Position numbers and translations under genes: made by a program. DNA of 43,782 bases, from positions 1 through 43,782 of the forward strand of contig CASCWU010000019.1 of NCBI GenBank assembly GCA_949155905.1, in the 5' to 3' direction. Within the stretch, counting starts at the first letter, position 1. Each line of letters starts with the position of its first letter. Source of the DNA: an uncultured Lachnospiraceae bacterium (lineage in GTDB: Bacteria > Bacillota > Clostridia > Lachnospirales > Lachnospiraceae). The notes under the pieces are model-generated. The model saw nothing but the letters and a program-made list of their open reading frames with translations, had not been told where the DNA came from and ran no database searches. Positions 9,663 through 18,035 of this stretch are shown in pieces.

Positions 9663-9698
9663 GGTTCATTCCCCTTTGCTTCGTTTTGGAAAATCCTT

Positions 9699-10151
9699 CT
9701 AAAGTTGCGTCTGCTTCCAGGCTTCGATCAGGGAGTAGAAGGGCTCGTAGGGCAGGTGGTAACTTCCTTCTAGGTGTTCCGTTCCCCGTACCTGCAAAAA
9801 ATCGGTGATCATAACCTGCTTGGTGTCGCATTGCGGACAGCTATAGACCTCTACCCAACATGCACGCCTGCCGGTGGGAATTTCTTCCTTCCTGGAAATC
9901 GGTGTCATATGAGAAGGAAGGTAGGAGGCTGCATTTTCGTATTTGTCACCAAAGGAAATCGGCAGCAAAAACAGATAAGGGTGTCTGGAAATTTTGTTGG
10001 AAACGCCCTTGCAATGCAGACAGGTAATTCCGCCTTTGGAATGGCGGAAAAGGTCGCGGATCACAAGAATAACCCAGCCCAGTGCAATCGTAACCAGGAT
10101 AGCCAGAAGGATTTCCGGCAGATAATAGCTAAAATTGCTCCATCCGTCCAT
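9699..10151 (-). CDS. Small membrane protein with zinc-type cysteine pairs
   Basis: A 150-residue unrecognised protein. One membrane segment (about 10-33) is followed by a soluble part with CLHC near residue 44 and CPQC near residue 107, consistent with a single zinc site made from two CxxC knuckles. Its ATG overlaps the stop of the upstream gene by 1 nt (TAATG), so the two are translationally coupled. The next gene starts 36 nt downstream. The product may present a zinc-ribbon domain at the membrane; nothing more can be said. Confidence 0.75.
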   Translation of the reverse strand: MDGWSNFSYYLPEILLAILVTIALGWVILVIRDLFRHSKGGITCLHCKGVSNKISRHPYLFLLPISFGDKYENAASYLPSHMTPISRKEEIPTGRRACWVEVYSCPQCDTKQVMITDFLQVRGTEHLEGSYHLPYEPFYSLIEAWKQTQL

Positions 10152-10744
10152 TAGCTGGCTCCTCCCTCGGCCTGTGCCTTGGCTGCCAAAAGCAGTTCCA
10201 CAAAGGTGTCTGCCTTGGAGACGGCTTCCGCTCCGATACCGGACTTGAGACTGACGGCTCGGTTGCTGAGCAGGGTAGGCATCGTAATCTTTTTTCCATC
10301 CAGAGTAAAGACAAAACGGACACCGCTCATAGCGGAAGCAATTGTGACTGCCTTTCCGATTCGGGAAGCGTTAAAGACCTGAAGGATGAGGGGATTGTAA
10401 GCGGAAATAAAGGCAATCATCCCATGCTCAACGTCAATATACACAGTGCCGCTTCTGCTTCGGAAGGAGCTGCCAAAACGATAAGGAAGCGTGTCAAGCT
10501 GTTTGGCAGTACGCTTGATAAACAGAGAGGTCAGACTTCCATAGCCAATCGAAAGAGCAAGCGTCATCCAGGCGATAAAGGCAAAGACTAAGCCTATGCC
10601 CAAAAAAACATCCGGCCGGAAGCTTCCGTGTGCAAAGCTGAGCGGCAGAGCAATCGCCAGAGGGAGAAGGATGCCTATTCCCAGTAAAAGTAGGAAGAAA
10701 AAGCGTCCAAAGCGTTGAAAAGTTTCTGTTTCATGTGCTTTCAT
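10151..10744 (-). CDS. Membrane protein of unknown function, first gene of the group
   Basis: A 197-residue unrecognised protein with two strong hydrophobic segments (about 14-35 and 45-70) and a C-terminal soluble domain containing VYIDVEHGMIAFISAYNP and FTLDGKKI, which reads like a small beta-rich domain. I chose the ATG at 10744 because AAAGGA lies just upstream; the longer frame reaching 10804 has no ribosome site. It is the promoter-proximal gene of the three-gene minus-strand group. No clear promoter was found; TATAAG lies upstream without a convincing -35 partner. Confidence 0.75.
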   Translation of the reverse strand: MKAHETETFQRFGRFFFLLLLGIGILLPLAIALPLSFAHGSFRPDVFLGIGLVFAFIAWMTLALSIGYGSLTSLFIKRTAKQLDTLPYRFGSSFRSRSGTVYIDVEHGMIAFISAYNPLILQVFNASRIGKAVTIASAMSGVRFVFTLDGKKITMPTLLSNRAVSLKSGIGAEAVSKADTFVELLLAAKAQAEGGAS

Positions 10745-10807
10745 AAATAAAATCCTTTCGTTTCTTATAGTTCGTTTGGTGTTTGATGCAGTCGTTTCAG
10801 ACACAAT

Positions 10808-10890
10808 CGAGTAGGGGAGATTTATCGCACCCTACTCGCCGCACGAGCCGCGTGCCGCCTAGCGGCAAAATTTCCTTACGCGGCTCTGTG
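10808..10890. repeat. Intergenic multi-hairpin element
   Basis: Two adjacent perfect inverted repeats fill this gap. CGAGTAGGG at 10808-10816 pairs with CCCTACTCG at 10830-10838. GAGCCGCGT at 10845-10853 pairs with ACGCGGCTC at 10878-10886, enclosing a third small hairpin TGCCGC/GCGGCA. No U-tract follows, so it is not a simple terminator. The form resembles dispersed palindromic (REP-like) elements, but copies elsewhere cannot be tested here. Confidence 0.6.
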
Positions 10891-10897
10891 CATTAAA

Positions 10898-10932
10898 AAG
10901 GCAGAGCAGGAGCGGACTCCAGGCTCTGCCTT
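10898..10932. terminator. Terminator of the CNNM/CBS gene
   Basis: AAGGCAGAGC at 10898-10907 pairs with GCTCTGCCTT at 10923-10932, with a 15-nt loop and an A-run on the left that becomes the U-tract on the minus strand. It lies just after the minus-strand stop at 10943. Confidence 0.75.
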
Positions 10933-10942
10933 ATCTCATTTA

Positions 10943-12316
10943 TTAACTGGCCGAATCCAGTTCTTCCCGATGCCTTTTGTCCTCCTCCTCAAACTCCGAT
11001 GCCTCAGGGCTGACCAGGATATGAAGCTTGTCAATCCGGTTTTTATCTACCGCCTCTACGGTAAAGGTGATCCTGCCGTCGGCAATCGTTTCACCCTCCG
11101 CCGGAAGATGCTCGAACAATCCAATTACATGTCCGGCAATGGAATCATAATCATCTGAGGAAAGGTGGGTGTCGAAAAATTCGTTGAAGTCATCCAGCTT
11201 GGTAGTACCGGAAACGACATATTCGTGATCTCCGGTTTCCTGGATATCGTCCTCCTCGTCCGCATCGTACTCATCGCGGATTTCACCTACGATTTCCTCT
11301 AAAAGATCCTCTAGGGTAATCAATCCGGCCGTAGCGCCGTATTCGTCTAACACAATTGACATCGAATACGTGGCCTGCCGCATCTCGATTAGCAGCTCCG
11401 AGGTTTTCTTGAACTCATAGGTAAAATAAGCGTCGCGGAGAAAATCCGTCACCTTGAATTCCTTCTTGTTCCCCTGATAGAAGCAGACGTCCTTTAAGTG
11501 TACGACGCCTATTACATTGTCGATGGATTCGCTGTAGACCGGAAGTCTGGAATACTTGTCCTTTTCAAACATAGCCACCAGATCGTTGTAGCTGATATCG
11601 TCCGGGACAGCGCTCATCTCCATACGGGGAACCATGACATCTTTGGCCAGGGAATCTCCGAAATCCACCACGTTTGTAATCATCAGTCGCTCTTCGTTTT
11701 CGATTACGCCCTCTTCGTGGCTGACCTCTACTAACGTCAGCAGCTCGTCTTCTGTAATCTGAAGGCGGGGTTTTTTGGCGTCAATGCGCATGATTTTCAT
11801 AATGACACTGGATATGACGTTTAAAACGGCAATCACCGGGGTCAAAAGTTTGGTAAGAAAATAAATCACCTTGGCATAACGAAGCGCCATCTTTTCTGCC
11901 TGGATAGTAGCAGCCGTTTTCGGGACGATTTCACCGAAAATCAAAACAATAATGGTCAAAAGACCAGTACCGATACCAACAGCCCAACTGCCGAATAGAT
12001 TGGCGACAAAGGTCGTCATCAAGGCGGAAGCCGAGAGATTTACAATGTTGTTACCGATTAAGATGGTACTGAGCAGCCTGTTCGGATCTTCTGACAGCTT
12101 GGCAACCAAGTCCGCATTTTTTACCTTGTCTTCGGCCAGGTTGCGGATTCGGATCTTATTGACAGTCGTCAGAGCAGTCTCCGAGGATGAAAAGAATGCT
12201 GACAGCAATACCAGAATGATCAGTATCACGATACTGATCACATCACCTGTGCTGATTGCCATACTTACGCCAGCCGCTGCTGGCATGCCTATCGCTATCG
12301 CGCCACTGGGGTCCAA
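10943..12316 (-). CDS. CorC/HlyC-type CNNM transporter with CBS domains
   Basis: A 457-residue membrane protein of the hemolysin-like/CorC family, linked in other bacteria to magnesium or cobalt efflux and ion homeostasis. Order: an N-terminal CNNM (DUF21) membrane domain with LLSAFFSSSETALTTVNK, LIGNNIVNLSASAL and FGEIVPKTAA; a CBS pair with DVMVPRMEMSAVP and SIVLDEYGATAGLITLEDLLEE; and a C-terminal CorC_HlyC domain. I place the start at TTG 12316, with AGGAG 8 nt upstream, because the longer frame to 12433 runs through the promoter. The gene is divergent from the cation efflux gene 12585-13760, so both may serve divalent-metal balance. Confidence 0.9.
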   Translation of the reverse strand: MDPSGAIAIGMPAAAGVSMAISTGDVISIVILIILVLLSAFFSSSETALTTVNKIRIRNLAEDKVKNADLVAKLSEDPNRLLSTILIGNNIVNLSASALMTTFVANLFGSWAVGIGTGLLTIIVLIFGEIVPKTAATIQAEKMALRYAKVIYFLTKLLTPVIAVLNVISSVIMKIMRIDAKKPRLQITEDELLTLVEVSHEEGVIENEERLMITNVVDFGDSLAKDVMVPRMEMSAVPDDISYNDLVAMFEKDKYSRLPVYSESIDNVIGVVHLKDVCFYQGNKKEFKVTDFLRDAYFTYEFKKTSELLIEMRQATYSMSIVLDEYGATAGLITLEDLLEEIVGEIRDEYDADEEDDIQETGDHEYVVSGTTKLDDFNEFFDTHLSSDDYDSIAGHVIGLFEHLPAEGETIADGRITFTVEAVDKNRIDKLHILVSPEASEFEEEDKRHREELDSAS

Positions 12317-12404
12317 AACATCATCTCCTAAATTATAATATAGTATGTATCCCTTTGGAATGTCACTTTGAAAAAGTGTTACTTCCTTATGGTATACAAG
12401 GTTA

Positions 12405-12433
12405 ATTCTACACGATTCCGGGCAGACTGTCAA
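12405..12433 (-). promoter_or_regulatory. Sigma-A promoter of the CNNM/CBS gene
   Basis: On the minus strand TTGACA (12428-12433) and TAGAAT (12405-12410) are 17 nt apart. The predicted transcript starts near 12398, which supports the TTG start at 12316 and excludes the longer open frame. Confidence 0.85.
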
Positions 12434-12477
12434 GATCTATGGAAAAATCTGATAAAACAAGGAGTTTTGAAAAATTC

Positions 12478-12506
12478 TTGCATAACGGATAAAAAGTGAA
12501 TATAAT
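12478..12506 (+). promoter_or_regulatory. Sigma-A promoter of the cation efflux gene
   Basis: TTGCAT at 12478-12483 and consensus TATAAT at 12501-12506 with a 17-nt spacer. The leader contains a small hairpin, GGCACTC/GAGTGCC at about 12546-12563, without a U-run. Confidence 0.85.
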
Positions 12507-12584
12507 AAAGGAATGCCAATGCTGCAAGAAAGCAATAGCAAAGAAGGCACTCTTAGGAGTGCCGTGGAAAAAGGGGTAGGAAGC

Positions 12585-13760
12585 ATGACAAATTTATTGG
12601 TAAAATGGTTTGTAAAGGATTATCAGAACGTAGAAAATGCAAAAGTACGGACGAAGTACGGTGTGATGGCAAGTCTGGTCGGCGTCTGCTGCAACCTTTT
12701 TTTATTTGCGATAAAGGTTCTGGTCGGCATTTTAATACATAGTATTTCCGTCATTGCTGATGCCTTCAACAACCTTTCCGATGCTGCGTCTTCGGTTATC
12801 AGCTTTGTCGGAGTAAAGCTGGCAGAGCGTCCGGCAGATAAAGAGCATCCGTTCGGGCATGGACGTTATGAATATATTGCCGGACTGGCAGTCGCCTTTT
12901 TGGTGCTGCAGGTCGGTTTTTCTTGTTTTGGAAGTTCCCTCGATAAAATCTGGCATCCGCAGGAGGTTGCCTTTTCCTGGTATACCGTGCTGATTCTTTG
13001 TATTCCGATTGCAGTAAAAATCTGGATGGGGGTATTTAACCGGACATTGGGAAACCGTATCCAATCTACTGTCTTAAAGGCTACGGCAGCAGATTCCTTT
13101 GGCGACGTTTGCATTACCGGGGCTACGGTGCTGTCCTTGGTGATAGGGCATGTCACAGGTTTAAAGATAGATGGCTTTATGGGTGTGATTGTCTCGGTTT
13201 TTGTTATGATTGCCGGAATCAAGATCATTAAGGAAACTCTTGAGCCGTTGCTGGGGGAGGCGGTTCCGATGGAGGTCTACCGGAAAGTGACGGACTATGT
13301 GGAGAGTTATTCGTGTGTTTATGGGACGCATGATTTGATTGTCCATAATTATGGACCGACCAAGCTGATGGCGACGATTCATGCAGAGGTGGCCAATGAC
13401 TCGAATATGGAAGATATCCATGAGGAAATCGACATGATTGAGCGGAATGCGATGGAGGATTTGGGGATTCTTCTGGTGATCCATATGGACCCGATTGCTG
13501 TTCATGATGAACGGCTGACCTATTTAAAGAACCGGATCAATGAAATCGTGAAGGAGATTGAACCGCATGGTTCGATCCATGACCTGAGGATCGTCAATGG
13601 CGTCCATCAAATCAACCTGATTTTCGATATGACGCTGCCACATGAGCAGAAGGAACACGCCGATTTAATACGGCAGCAGGTGATTGCAAGGGTGCGGGAG
13701 GAGGACGAACGGTATACCTGTGTGATACAGGTAGAGCATGGGTATATTTCGGAGGCATAA
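12585..13760 (+). CDS. Cation diffusion facilitator family metal transporter
   Basis: A 391-residue CDF transporter, a proton-coupled exporter of divalent metals such as Zn, Mn or Fe. The membrane domain begins near residue 25 and contains SVIADAFNNLSDAASS, carrying the Asp-rich metal site of TM2, EHPFGHGRYEYIAGL between TM2 and TM3, and KATAADSFGDV, equivalent to the second Asp site in TM5. The C-terminal cytoplasmic part (about 200-391) is longer than the minimal family and includes a His/Asp-rich region around HDLIVHNYGP. I chose the ATG at 12585 because of the ribosome site GGTAGGAAGC; the frame extends upstream to 12513 without one. The metal cannot be assigned from these motifs. Confidence 0.93.
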   Translation: MTNLLVKWFVKDYQNVENAKVRTKYGVMASLVGVCCNLFLFAIKVLVGILIHSISVIADAFNNLSDAASSVISFVGVKLAERPADKEHPFGHGRYEYIAGLAVAFLVLQVGFSCFGSSLDKIWHPQEVAFSWYTVLILCIPIAVKIWMGVFNRTLGNRIQSTVLKATAADSFGDVCITGATVLSLVIGHVTGLKIDGFMGVIVSVFVMIAGIKIIKETLEPLLGEAVPMEVYRKVTDYVESYSCVYGTHDLIVHNYGPTKLMATIHAEVANDSNMEDIHEEIDMIERNAMEDLGILLVIHMDPIAVHDERLTYLKNRINEIVKEIEPHGSIHDLRIVNGVHQINLIFDMTLPHEQKEHADLIRQQVIARVREEDERYTCVIQVEHGYISEA

Positions 13761-13770
13761 TAATAAAAAT

Positions 13771-13812
13771 AACGGCCATACCTGAGTAAGAAGATTCGGG
13801 TATGGCCGTTTA
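13771..13812. terminator. Bidirectional terminator between convergent genes
   Basis: A 12-bp perfect stem, AACGGCCATACC with GGTATGGCCGTT, lies between the CDF gene and the convergent restriction gene. A/T tracts flank both sides. Confidence 0.85.
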
Positions 13813-13835
13813 TGTAATGTATATGTTTTGCTTTC

Positions 13836-15005
13836 TTATTTAAAAACAACAAGTGCCTTTCCAGCTTCTATAACCTTTGAACCAAAAACAGACTGTCCGG
13901 TTAAATTCAGAATTCCGGCAGGGATTAAATAGGTATCAACAAAATGTTTTATTGCATGCTTGTCAAAATACTGTGTATCAAAGATGATCCCTTTAACAGT
14001 ATTTATCATGCCAATTTTCTGAAGAAATACAGGAATCTTAAAAAGTGTATGAATTTGAAAAAAATCATCAAAGGCATCTAACATTTTTATAATTGTTCCG
14101 CTGGGATTTTCACTAAAACCGACTCCGTCAACGGATCCTAATAAATAGACCAAATGGTCGCTCTTTAATTTATTATTGTAGGCACGAATCCGTTTTTGTA
14201 TCTCAATAGTTTCATCGGACTTATTTACTCCATATTGACCTGGGTCAGAGGAATGAATTAAGGATTGAATAAGTACCCTGATTCGAGAATTGTCATCCGT
14301 GATAATTAAATCAAAACTATGACAATTTTGGTTGTTTTTATCTTTTTGCATAACTGCCATTGTAGAAAGATCAACATTGGGATCGTAGCCAGCCATTGGA
14401 TCCGTATCTTTATTTTTTGGAATAATTTTTAATCCACAGGCAGTTATTATTTGAGCAAATGCCTGTTCTGCACCATGTCCTCTGTATTTTGCCTGCATTT
14501 GCTGGATTTCTTTCGGGGCGATTAAATTGTTAAAGATAGGAATTATTTGTTCTCTTGTCAGCGATGCAAAAGTGTTAAGTATATCTATCAGCCCCTTTTT
14601 TTCAAAATACTTTGTGAGTTCCATGACAAGCTCTTCTTTTTTGGGAGAAGATGTTAAAAGTCTGATAAAATATTTTGTATCATGCTTTAGAAGATGTTCC
14701 CTTGGCTCCGGAACAAATCTTGTATGATCAGAGGAATAATAAACATTGGCTAAATATGTCAAATCAAGATATAACCTTTTATCGGATACACCTACCAGTA
14801 CTCTTATATCTGAAAGGACAGATGGATTATCAAGAATTATATTATGAAGGATAACCTCAGGTGCTGCATTTCCTAGTTGTTGTTTGTATTTTTCGATAAA
14901 GTCGATTAATCTGATACAAGAATCCGAACTAATTTCCTGACCTTTATATAGTGGCAAATCTTCTTGTGAGGCAACACAATACCAAAATTCTTCCAGCTTA
15001 TTCAT
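13836..15005 (-). CDS. Probable type II restriction endonuclease
   Basis: A 389-residue protein divergent from a DNA methyltransferase, which is the main basis for the call. In the central part RGHGAEQAF is followed about 50 residues later by HSFDLIITDD and VLIQSL, then SSDPGQYGVNKSDE. This looks like a PD-(D/E)xK nuclease fold with Asp232 as the metal-binding acid and an I-x-Q in place of D/E-x-K, a variant known in some restriction enzymes; the catalytic assignment is inference. The start has AAGGAGGAAATT upstream. Base composition is clearly more AT-rich than the flanking metal-transport and fatty-acid genes, which suggests horizontal acquisition as a unit with the methylase. Confidence 0.75.
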   Translation of the reverse strand: MNKLEEFWYCVASQEDLPLYKGQEISSDSCIRLIDFIEKYKQQLGNAAPEVILHNIILDNPSVLSDIRVLVGVSDKRLYLDLTYLANVYYSSDHTRFVPEPREHLLKHDTKYFIRLLTSSPKKEELVMELTKYFEKKGLIDILNTFASLTREQIIPIFNNLIAPKEIQQMQAKYRGHGAEQAFAQIITACGLKIIPKNKDTDPMAGYDPNVDLSTMAVMQKDKNNQNCHSFDLIITDDNSRIRVLIQSLIHSSDPGQYGVNKSDETIEIQKRIRAYNNKLKSDHLVYLLGSVDGVGFSENPSGTIIKMLDAFDDFFQIHTLFKIPVFLQKIGMINTVKGIIFDTQYFDKHAIKHFVDTYLIPAGILNLTGQSVFGSKVIEAGKALVVFK

Positions 15006-15026
15006 TTAAAAATTTCCTCCTTAGGC

Positions 15027-15075
15027 TTGCTATATTTTAACTTTCATTGTACAATATAAATATCTATTGTACAGT
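15027..15075. promoter_or_regulatory. Divergent R-M promoter region with paired palindromic boxes
   Basis: ATTGTACAAT, a perfect palindrome, at 15046-15055 and ATTGTACAGT at 15066-15075 are spaced 20 bp centre to centre, two helical turns. On plus, TTGCTA (15027-15032) and TACAAT (15050-15055, inside the first box) are 17 nt apart and suit the methylase. On minus, a TACAAT -10 at 15046-15051 uses the same box. A protein bound here would affect both genes; no separate controller gene is present. Confidence 0.5.
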
Positions 15076-15090
15076 GGAGGTATCAGTACT

Positions 15091-17520
15091 ATGTTAGACT
15101 TATATATGTTATGTGCGGATTTAAAAAACGCTCATTCGGATATGAGAAAAAAATCCAATGATAGTATACGGCAAATTTATGAAATTCTCAATAGACCAAC
15201 AGAAAAAACAGCTTTTATTTTAAAAGCTTGGAAAGAAAATTTTCAATATATGTATGGAGAGATTGAAACAAATCTTTCCAGTAATAGTAAATTAAATATA
15301 GAAGAGATCTTATTCCGATATGAAATTCCTGCTCAAGAGGAAAATTATATGGAAGCTACGTTGCTTTTGTTTTATTCTATCCAAACCTATTTTAGTATTC
15401 TGGTAAAAGGAATGATGAATTTTATTTTAGGGGAAAAGCAGAGCAGTGATGCTTCTTTTCAGGAATTGATTCTGGGTAATTTTGCGGATAAGCATGGAAT
15501 TATAAATTATTGCAGTCCGGATTGGTATTGCTGGCCTGTCTTTGAATTAGAAAATGGGTTTCAGGAAATTATAAATGATATTATTGTCAGTATAGCGTCT
15601 TATCAAAGCATTATCTCTTTAGAAGATTTTGCAAGAAATAATAATTATGATTATATTAAGCAAATGTATGAATCCATTATTCCAAAAGAGCTTAGACATG
15701 CCTTAGGGGAATACTATACACCTGATTGGTTAGCAGAGGAAGCATTATCTCATGCAATTCCATTTAGCGGAAGGGTAGAGGATTTGCAATTTCTGGATCC
15801 AACCTGCGGTTCAGGAACATTTCTTTTTAAAACGATTGCAGAAAAAAGAAAACGGGGGTGTTCTCTGGAAAATATTGTCGAAAAAGTTTTTGGTGTTGAC
15901 ATAAATCCTTTGGCTGTTTTGACAGCAAAAACGAATTATTTATTATCTGTTATTGATATGCTAGATAATCATACTCAGATGGAGATTCCTATTTATCATG
16001 CGGATATTATTCGGGTAGAGGAGGAAATTACAGCAATAGAAGAAACAGATTTTCTGAAAGGCAGAAATCCTGTAGCCGCCATTCAATCTTCTATGGAATC
16101 AGACAGAAAAAAGGTGGTTAGCATGAGGAAGTCGGACATTATTGTAGGGAATCCGCCTTGGGTTAATTGGGAATATATGCCTGAAAAATACAGGAAAAGT
16201 ACGCAGAATTTGTGGATAGATTATCAACTGTTTTATGCAAAAGGCCGTGACCTGAGCTTTTCCAAAGAGGATATTTCTGTATTGATTACATATTTGGTGA
16301 TTGACAAATTTTTAAAGGAGGGAGGTATATTAGCTTTTGTGATTCGGCAGGGGGTGTTTAAATCAGCACAAAACGGAGTTGGTTTTAGAAGGTTTCGAGT
16401 GAGAGACAGCTATGACCTACAAGTATTACAGGTGGATGATTTATCTAGCATAAAGGCTTTTGATAATGCTACTAATAGTACTGCCTTACTTTATTTAAGG
16501 AAAGGCTACGAAACAATGTATCCGGTTCCGTATGTTTTTTGGAAAAAAAGAGACGATGTAAAAAGAGTTTCTTTTCATACCTATTCGGAATTAAGAGAGG
16601 TCAAAAGTCAAGTCACACAAATAAATCAGATGGCAATGCCTGCTATTGCGGAGGATAAAACCTCCATTTGGATGACTGCTCCTGAATCCGATTTAGTTCA
16701 GATGAAAAAAGTATTAGGAACCAACAGCTATCGGGCAAGAACGGGCGTTTTTACAGGAGGAGCTAATGCAGTTTACTGGTTAAATATCGTATCTTCTGCC
16801 GATAATGATATTGAAGTAGAAAATGTTACAGAAAGGGCAAAAAGAAAAGTAAAACACATTGTAACCACCATTGAGAAGGAACATGTATATCCAATGTTAA
16901 AAGGAAGTAATGTGAAAAAGTGGGAAACGATGTATGATACGTATTTGTTATGTCCGCACACAGAGGAAACCAAAATGTGGCCGGTTCCCCAAACAGAAAT
17001 AAAAGAGTTGTGTCCCAAGACATATGCGTACTTAGAGGATTTTCGCGATAGCCTGAATGGACGGAAGGGCTTTGCCGGATGGGAAAGGGAAATTCAGGAA
17101 AAAGAATTTCATGCCATATTGAGGATTGGGGAATATACCTTTTCAACATATAAAGTAGTCTGGAAGTATATTGCATCGGAGTTTGTCTGTGCAGTGATTG
17201 GCAGTGTAAACGATCAATTTCTTGGAAATAAAGTAATTATTCCGAATGAAAAAGTCATGTATATTAGTACAGACGATGAAATGGAAGCGTATTATATATG
17301 CGGTATACTTAGTTCTACATTAATTGCCAAGTGTGTAAAAAGTTACATGAATCCGACTAGTATTTCTGCACACATATTAAATAAATTAAAGCTTCCTGAA
17401 TTTGAACGTTCAAATCCAGACCATATGGCAATCGCAAGAGCCTGTAAAGAAGGTCATCTGCAGAAGGATATAGAACCATATATGAGGGAAATAGATGATA
17501 TTGTAGAAAGGCTCTATTGA
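15091..17520 (+). CDS. N6-adenine DNA methyltransferase of a type II R-M system
   Basis: An 809-residue adenine-specific DNA methyltransferase. The N-terminal 200 residues are helical. The catalytic domain has EYYTPDWLAEEAL (about 207-219), motif I FLDPTCGSGTFL (about 234-245) for S-adenosylmethionine binding, and motif IV DIIVGNPPWVNW (about 349-360) with the NPPW catalytic signature. The C-terminal 300 residues probably form the target-recognition domain. The size and helical N-terminus recall type IIG/ISP-type enzymes, but no nuclease motif is evident, so restriction is assigned to the divergent neighbour. GGAGGT nine nt before ATG 15091 fixes the start; the frame extends to a TTG at 15067 without a ribosome site. 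The recognition sequence cannot be read from the protein. Confidence 0.9.
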   Translation: MLDLYMLCADLKNAHSDMRKKSNDSIRQIYEILNRPTEKTAFILKAWKENFQYMYGEIETNLSSNSKLNIEEILFRYEIPAQEENYMEATLLLFYSIQTYFSILVKGMMNFILGEKQSSDASFQELILGNFADKHGIINYCSPDWYCWPVFELENGFQEIINDIIVSIASYQSIISLEDFARNNNYDYIKQMYESIIPKELRHALGEYYTPDWLAEEALSHAIPFSGRVEDLQFLDPTCGSGTFLFKTIAEKRKRGCSLENIVEKVFGVDINPLAVLTAKTNYLLSVIDMLDNHTQMEIPIYHADIIRVEEEITAIEETDFLKGRNPVAAIQSSMESDRKKVVSMRKSDIIVGNPPWVNWEYMPEKYRKSTQNLWIDYQLFYAKGRDLSFSKEDISVLITYLVIDKFLKEGGILAFVIRQGVFKSAQNGVGFRRFRVRDSYDLQVLQVDDLSSIKAFDNATNSTALLYLRKGYETMYPVPYVFWKKRDDVKRVSFHTYSELREVKSQVTQINQMAMPAIAEDKTSIWMTAPESDLVQMKKVLGTNSYRARTGVFTGGANAVYWLNIVSSADNDIEVENVTERAKRKVKHIVTTIEKEHVYPMLKGSNVKKWETMYDTYLLCPHTEETKMWPVPQTEIKELCPKTYAYLEDFRDSLNGRKGFAGWEREIQEKEFHAILRIGEYTFSTYKVVWKYIASEFVCAVIGSVNDQFLGNKVIIPNEKVMYISTDDEMEAYYICGILSSTLIAKCVKSYMNPTSISAHILNKLKLPEFERSNPDHMAIARACKEGHLQKDIEPYMREIDDIVERLY

Positions 17521-17524
17521 TAGG

Positions 17525-17564
17525 AAGGACACCACGATTGTAAAATCTGTGGCGTCCTTTTTTA
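17525..17564 (+). terminator. Terminator of the methyltransferase gene
   Basis: AAGGACaCCAC pairs with GTGGcGTCCTT, with one internal mismatch, followed by TTTTTT. Confidence 0.8.
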
Positions 17565-17706
17565 ATTTTATTTTTTCCTCCTGAGCCATATCGTGTGTAT
17601 CCCCCCGGAAGTGTAGGAAGGGATAAATGATTTTGCCGTTTCCGATAAGTGGAACGCTGCAGGAACTCTCCTGGTATCCAAAAGGAACACCGTCTGTTGT
17701 ATGATA

Positions 17707-17744
17707 ATCCCCGACAAGCGAGTATATCCCCGACAAGCGGGTAT
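17707..17744. repeat. Tandem 19-bp repeat upstream of the fatty-acid operon
   Basis: ATCCCCGACAAGCGAGTAT at 17707-17725 is followed directly by a copy with one change at 17726-17744. The 245-nt gap 17565-17809 holds no gene; I see a possible -10 (TATGAT at 17699) with no good -35, and no FapR- or FabT-type operator. The repeat ends 65 nt before acpP and may lie in the leader or act as an operator. Confidence 0.7.
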
Positions 17745-17809
17745 ACAAAAAATGCAAAAAAGAAAATGTAGAAGAAAAATGGAAAAGAAAAAACAGGAGG
17801 AAGTATAAC

Positions 17810-18031
17810 ATGTATTTTGATTTGATAGCAAAAATTATTTCGGAGCGTACCGGCTGCGACGTAGCCGCAGTAAAGCCAAGCAGCACCTTTTCTGAGCTGG
17901 GGATTGATTCTCTGGATACGGTGGAGCTTTTGATGAATTTGGAGGATGAGATTGGTATGGAGATCGAACTGGATCAAAAGGTGGAGACGGTAGAGGATCT
18001 GGATAAGTTTATTCAGAGCAAGCAGGGCTAA
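17810..18031 (+). CDS. acpP: Acyl carrier protein
   Basis: A 73-residue acidic acyl carrier protein that carries the growing acyl chain on 4'-phosphopantetheine. The attachment site is the Ser of GIDSLDTVEL at about residue 37. The length and the EDEIGMEIEL helix are normal for the family. AGGAGG lies nine nt before the ATG. It is the first gene of the fatty-acid synthesis operon, with fabK starting 4 nt after its stop. Confidence 0.95.
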   Translation: MYFDLIAKIISERTGCDVAAVKPSSTFSELGIDSLDTVELLMNLEDEIGMEIELDQKVETVEDLDKFIQSKQG

Positions 18032-18035
18032 GGCA

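Noticed and set aside
12317-12433. Longer N-terminal extension of the CNNM/CBS protein
   Set aside because: It runs through a clear minus-strand promoter (12405-12433), and a TTG start at 12316 has a good ribosome site.
17564-17977. Minus-strand hydrophobic frames around the acpP upstream region
   Set aside because: They are shadows across a terminator, the repeats and the acpP gene, with no family resemblance.
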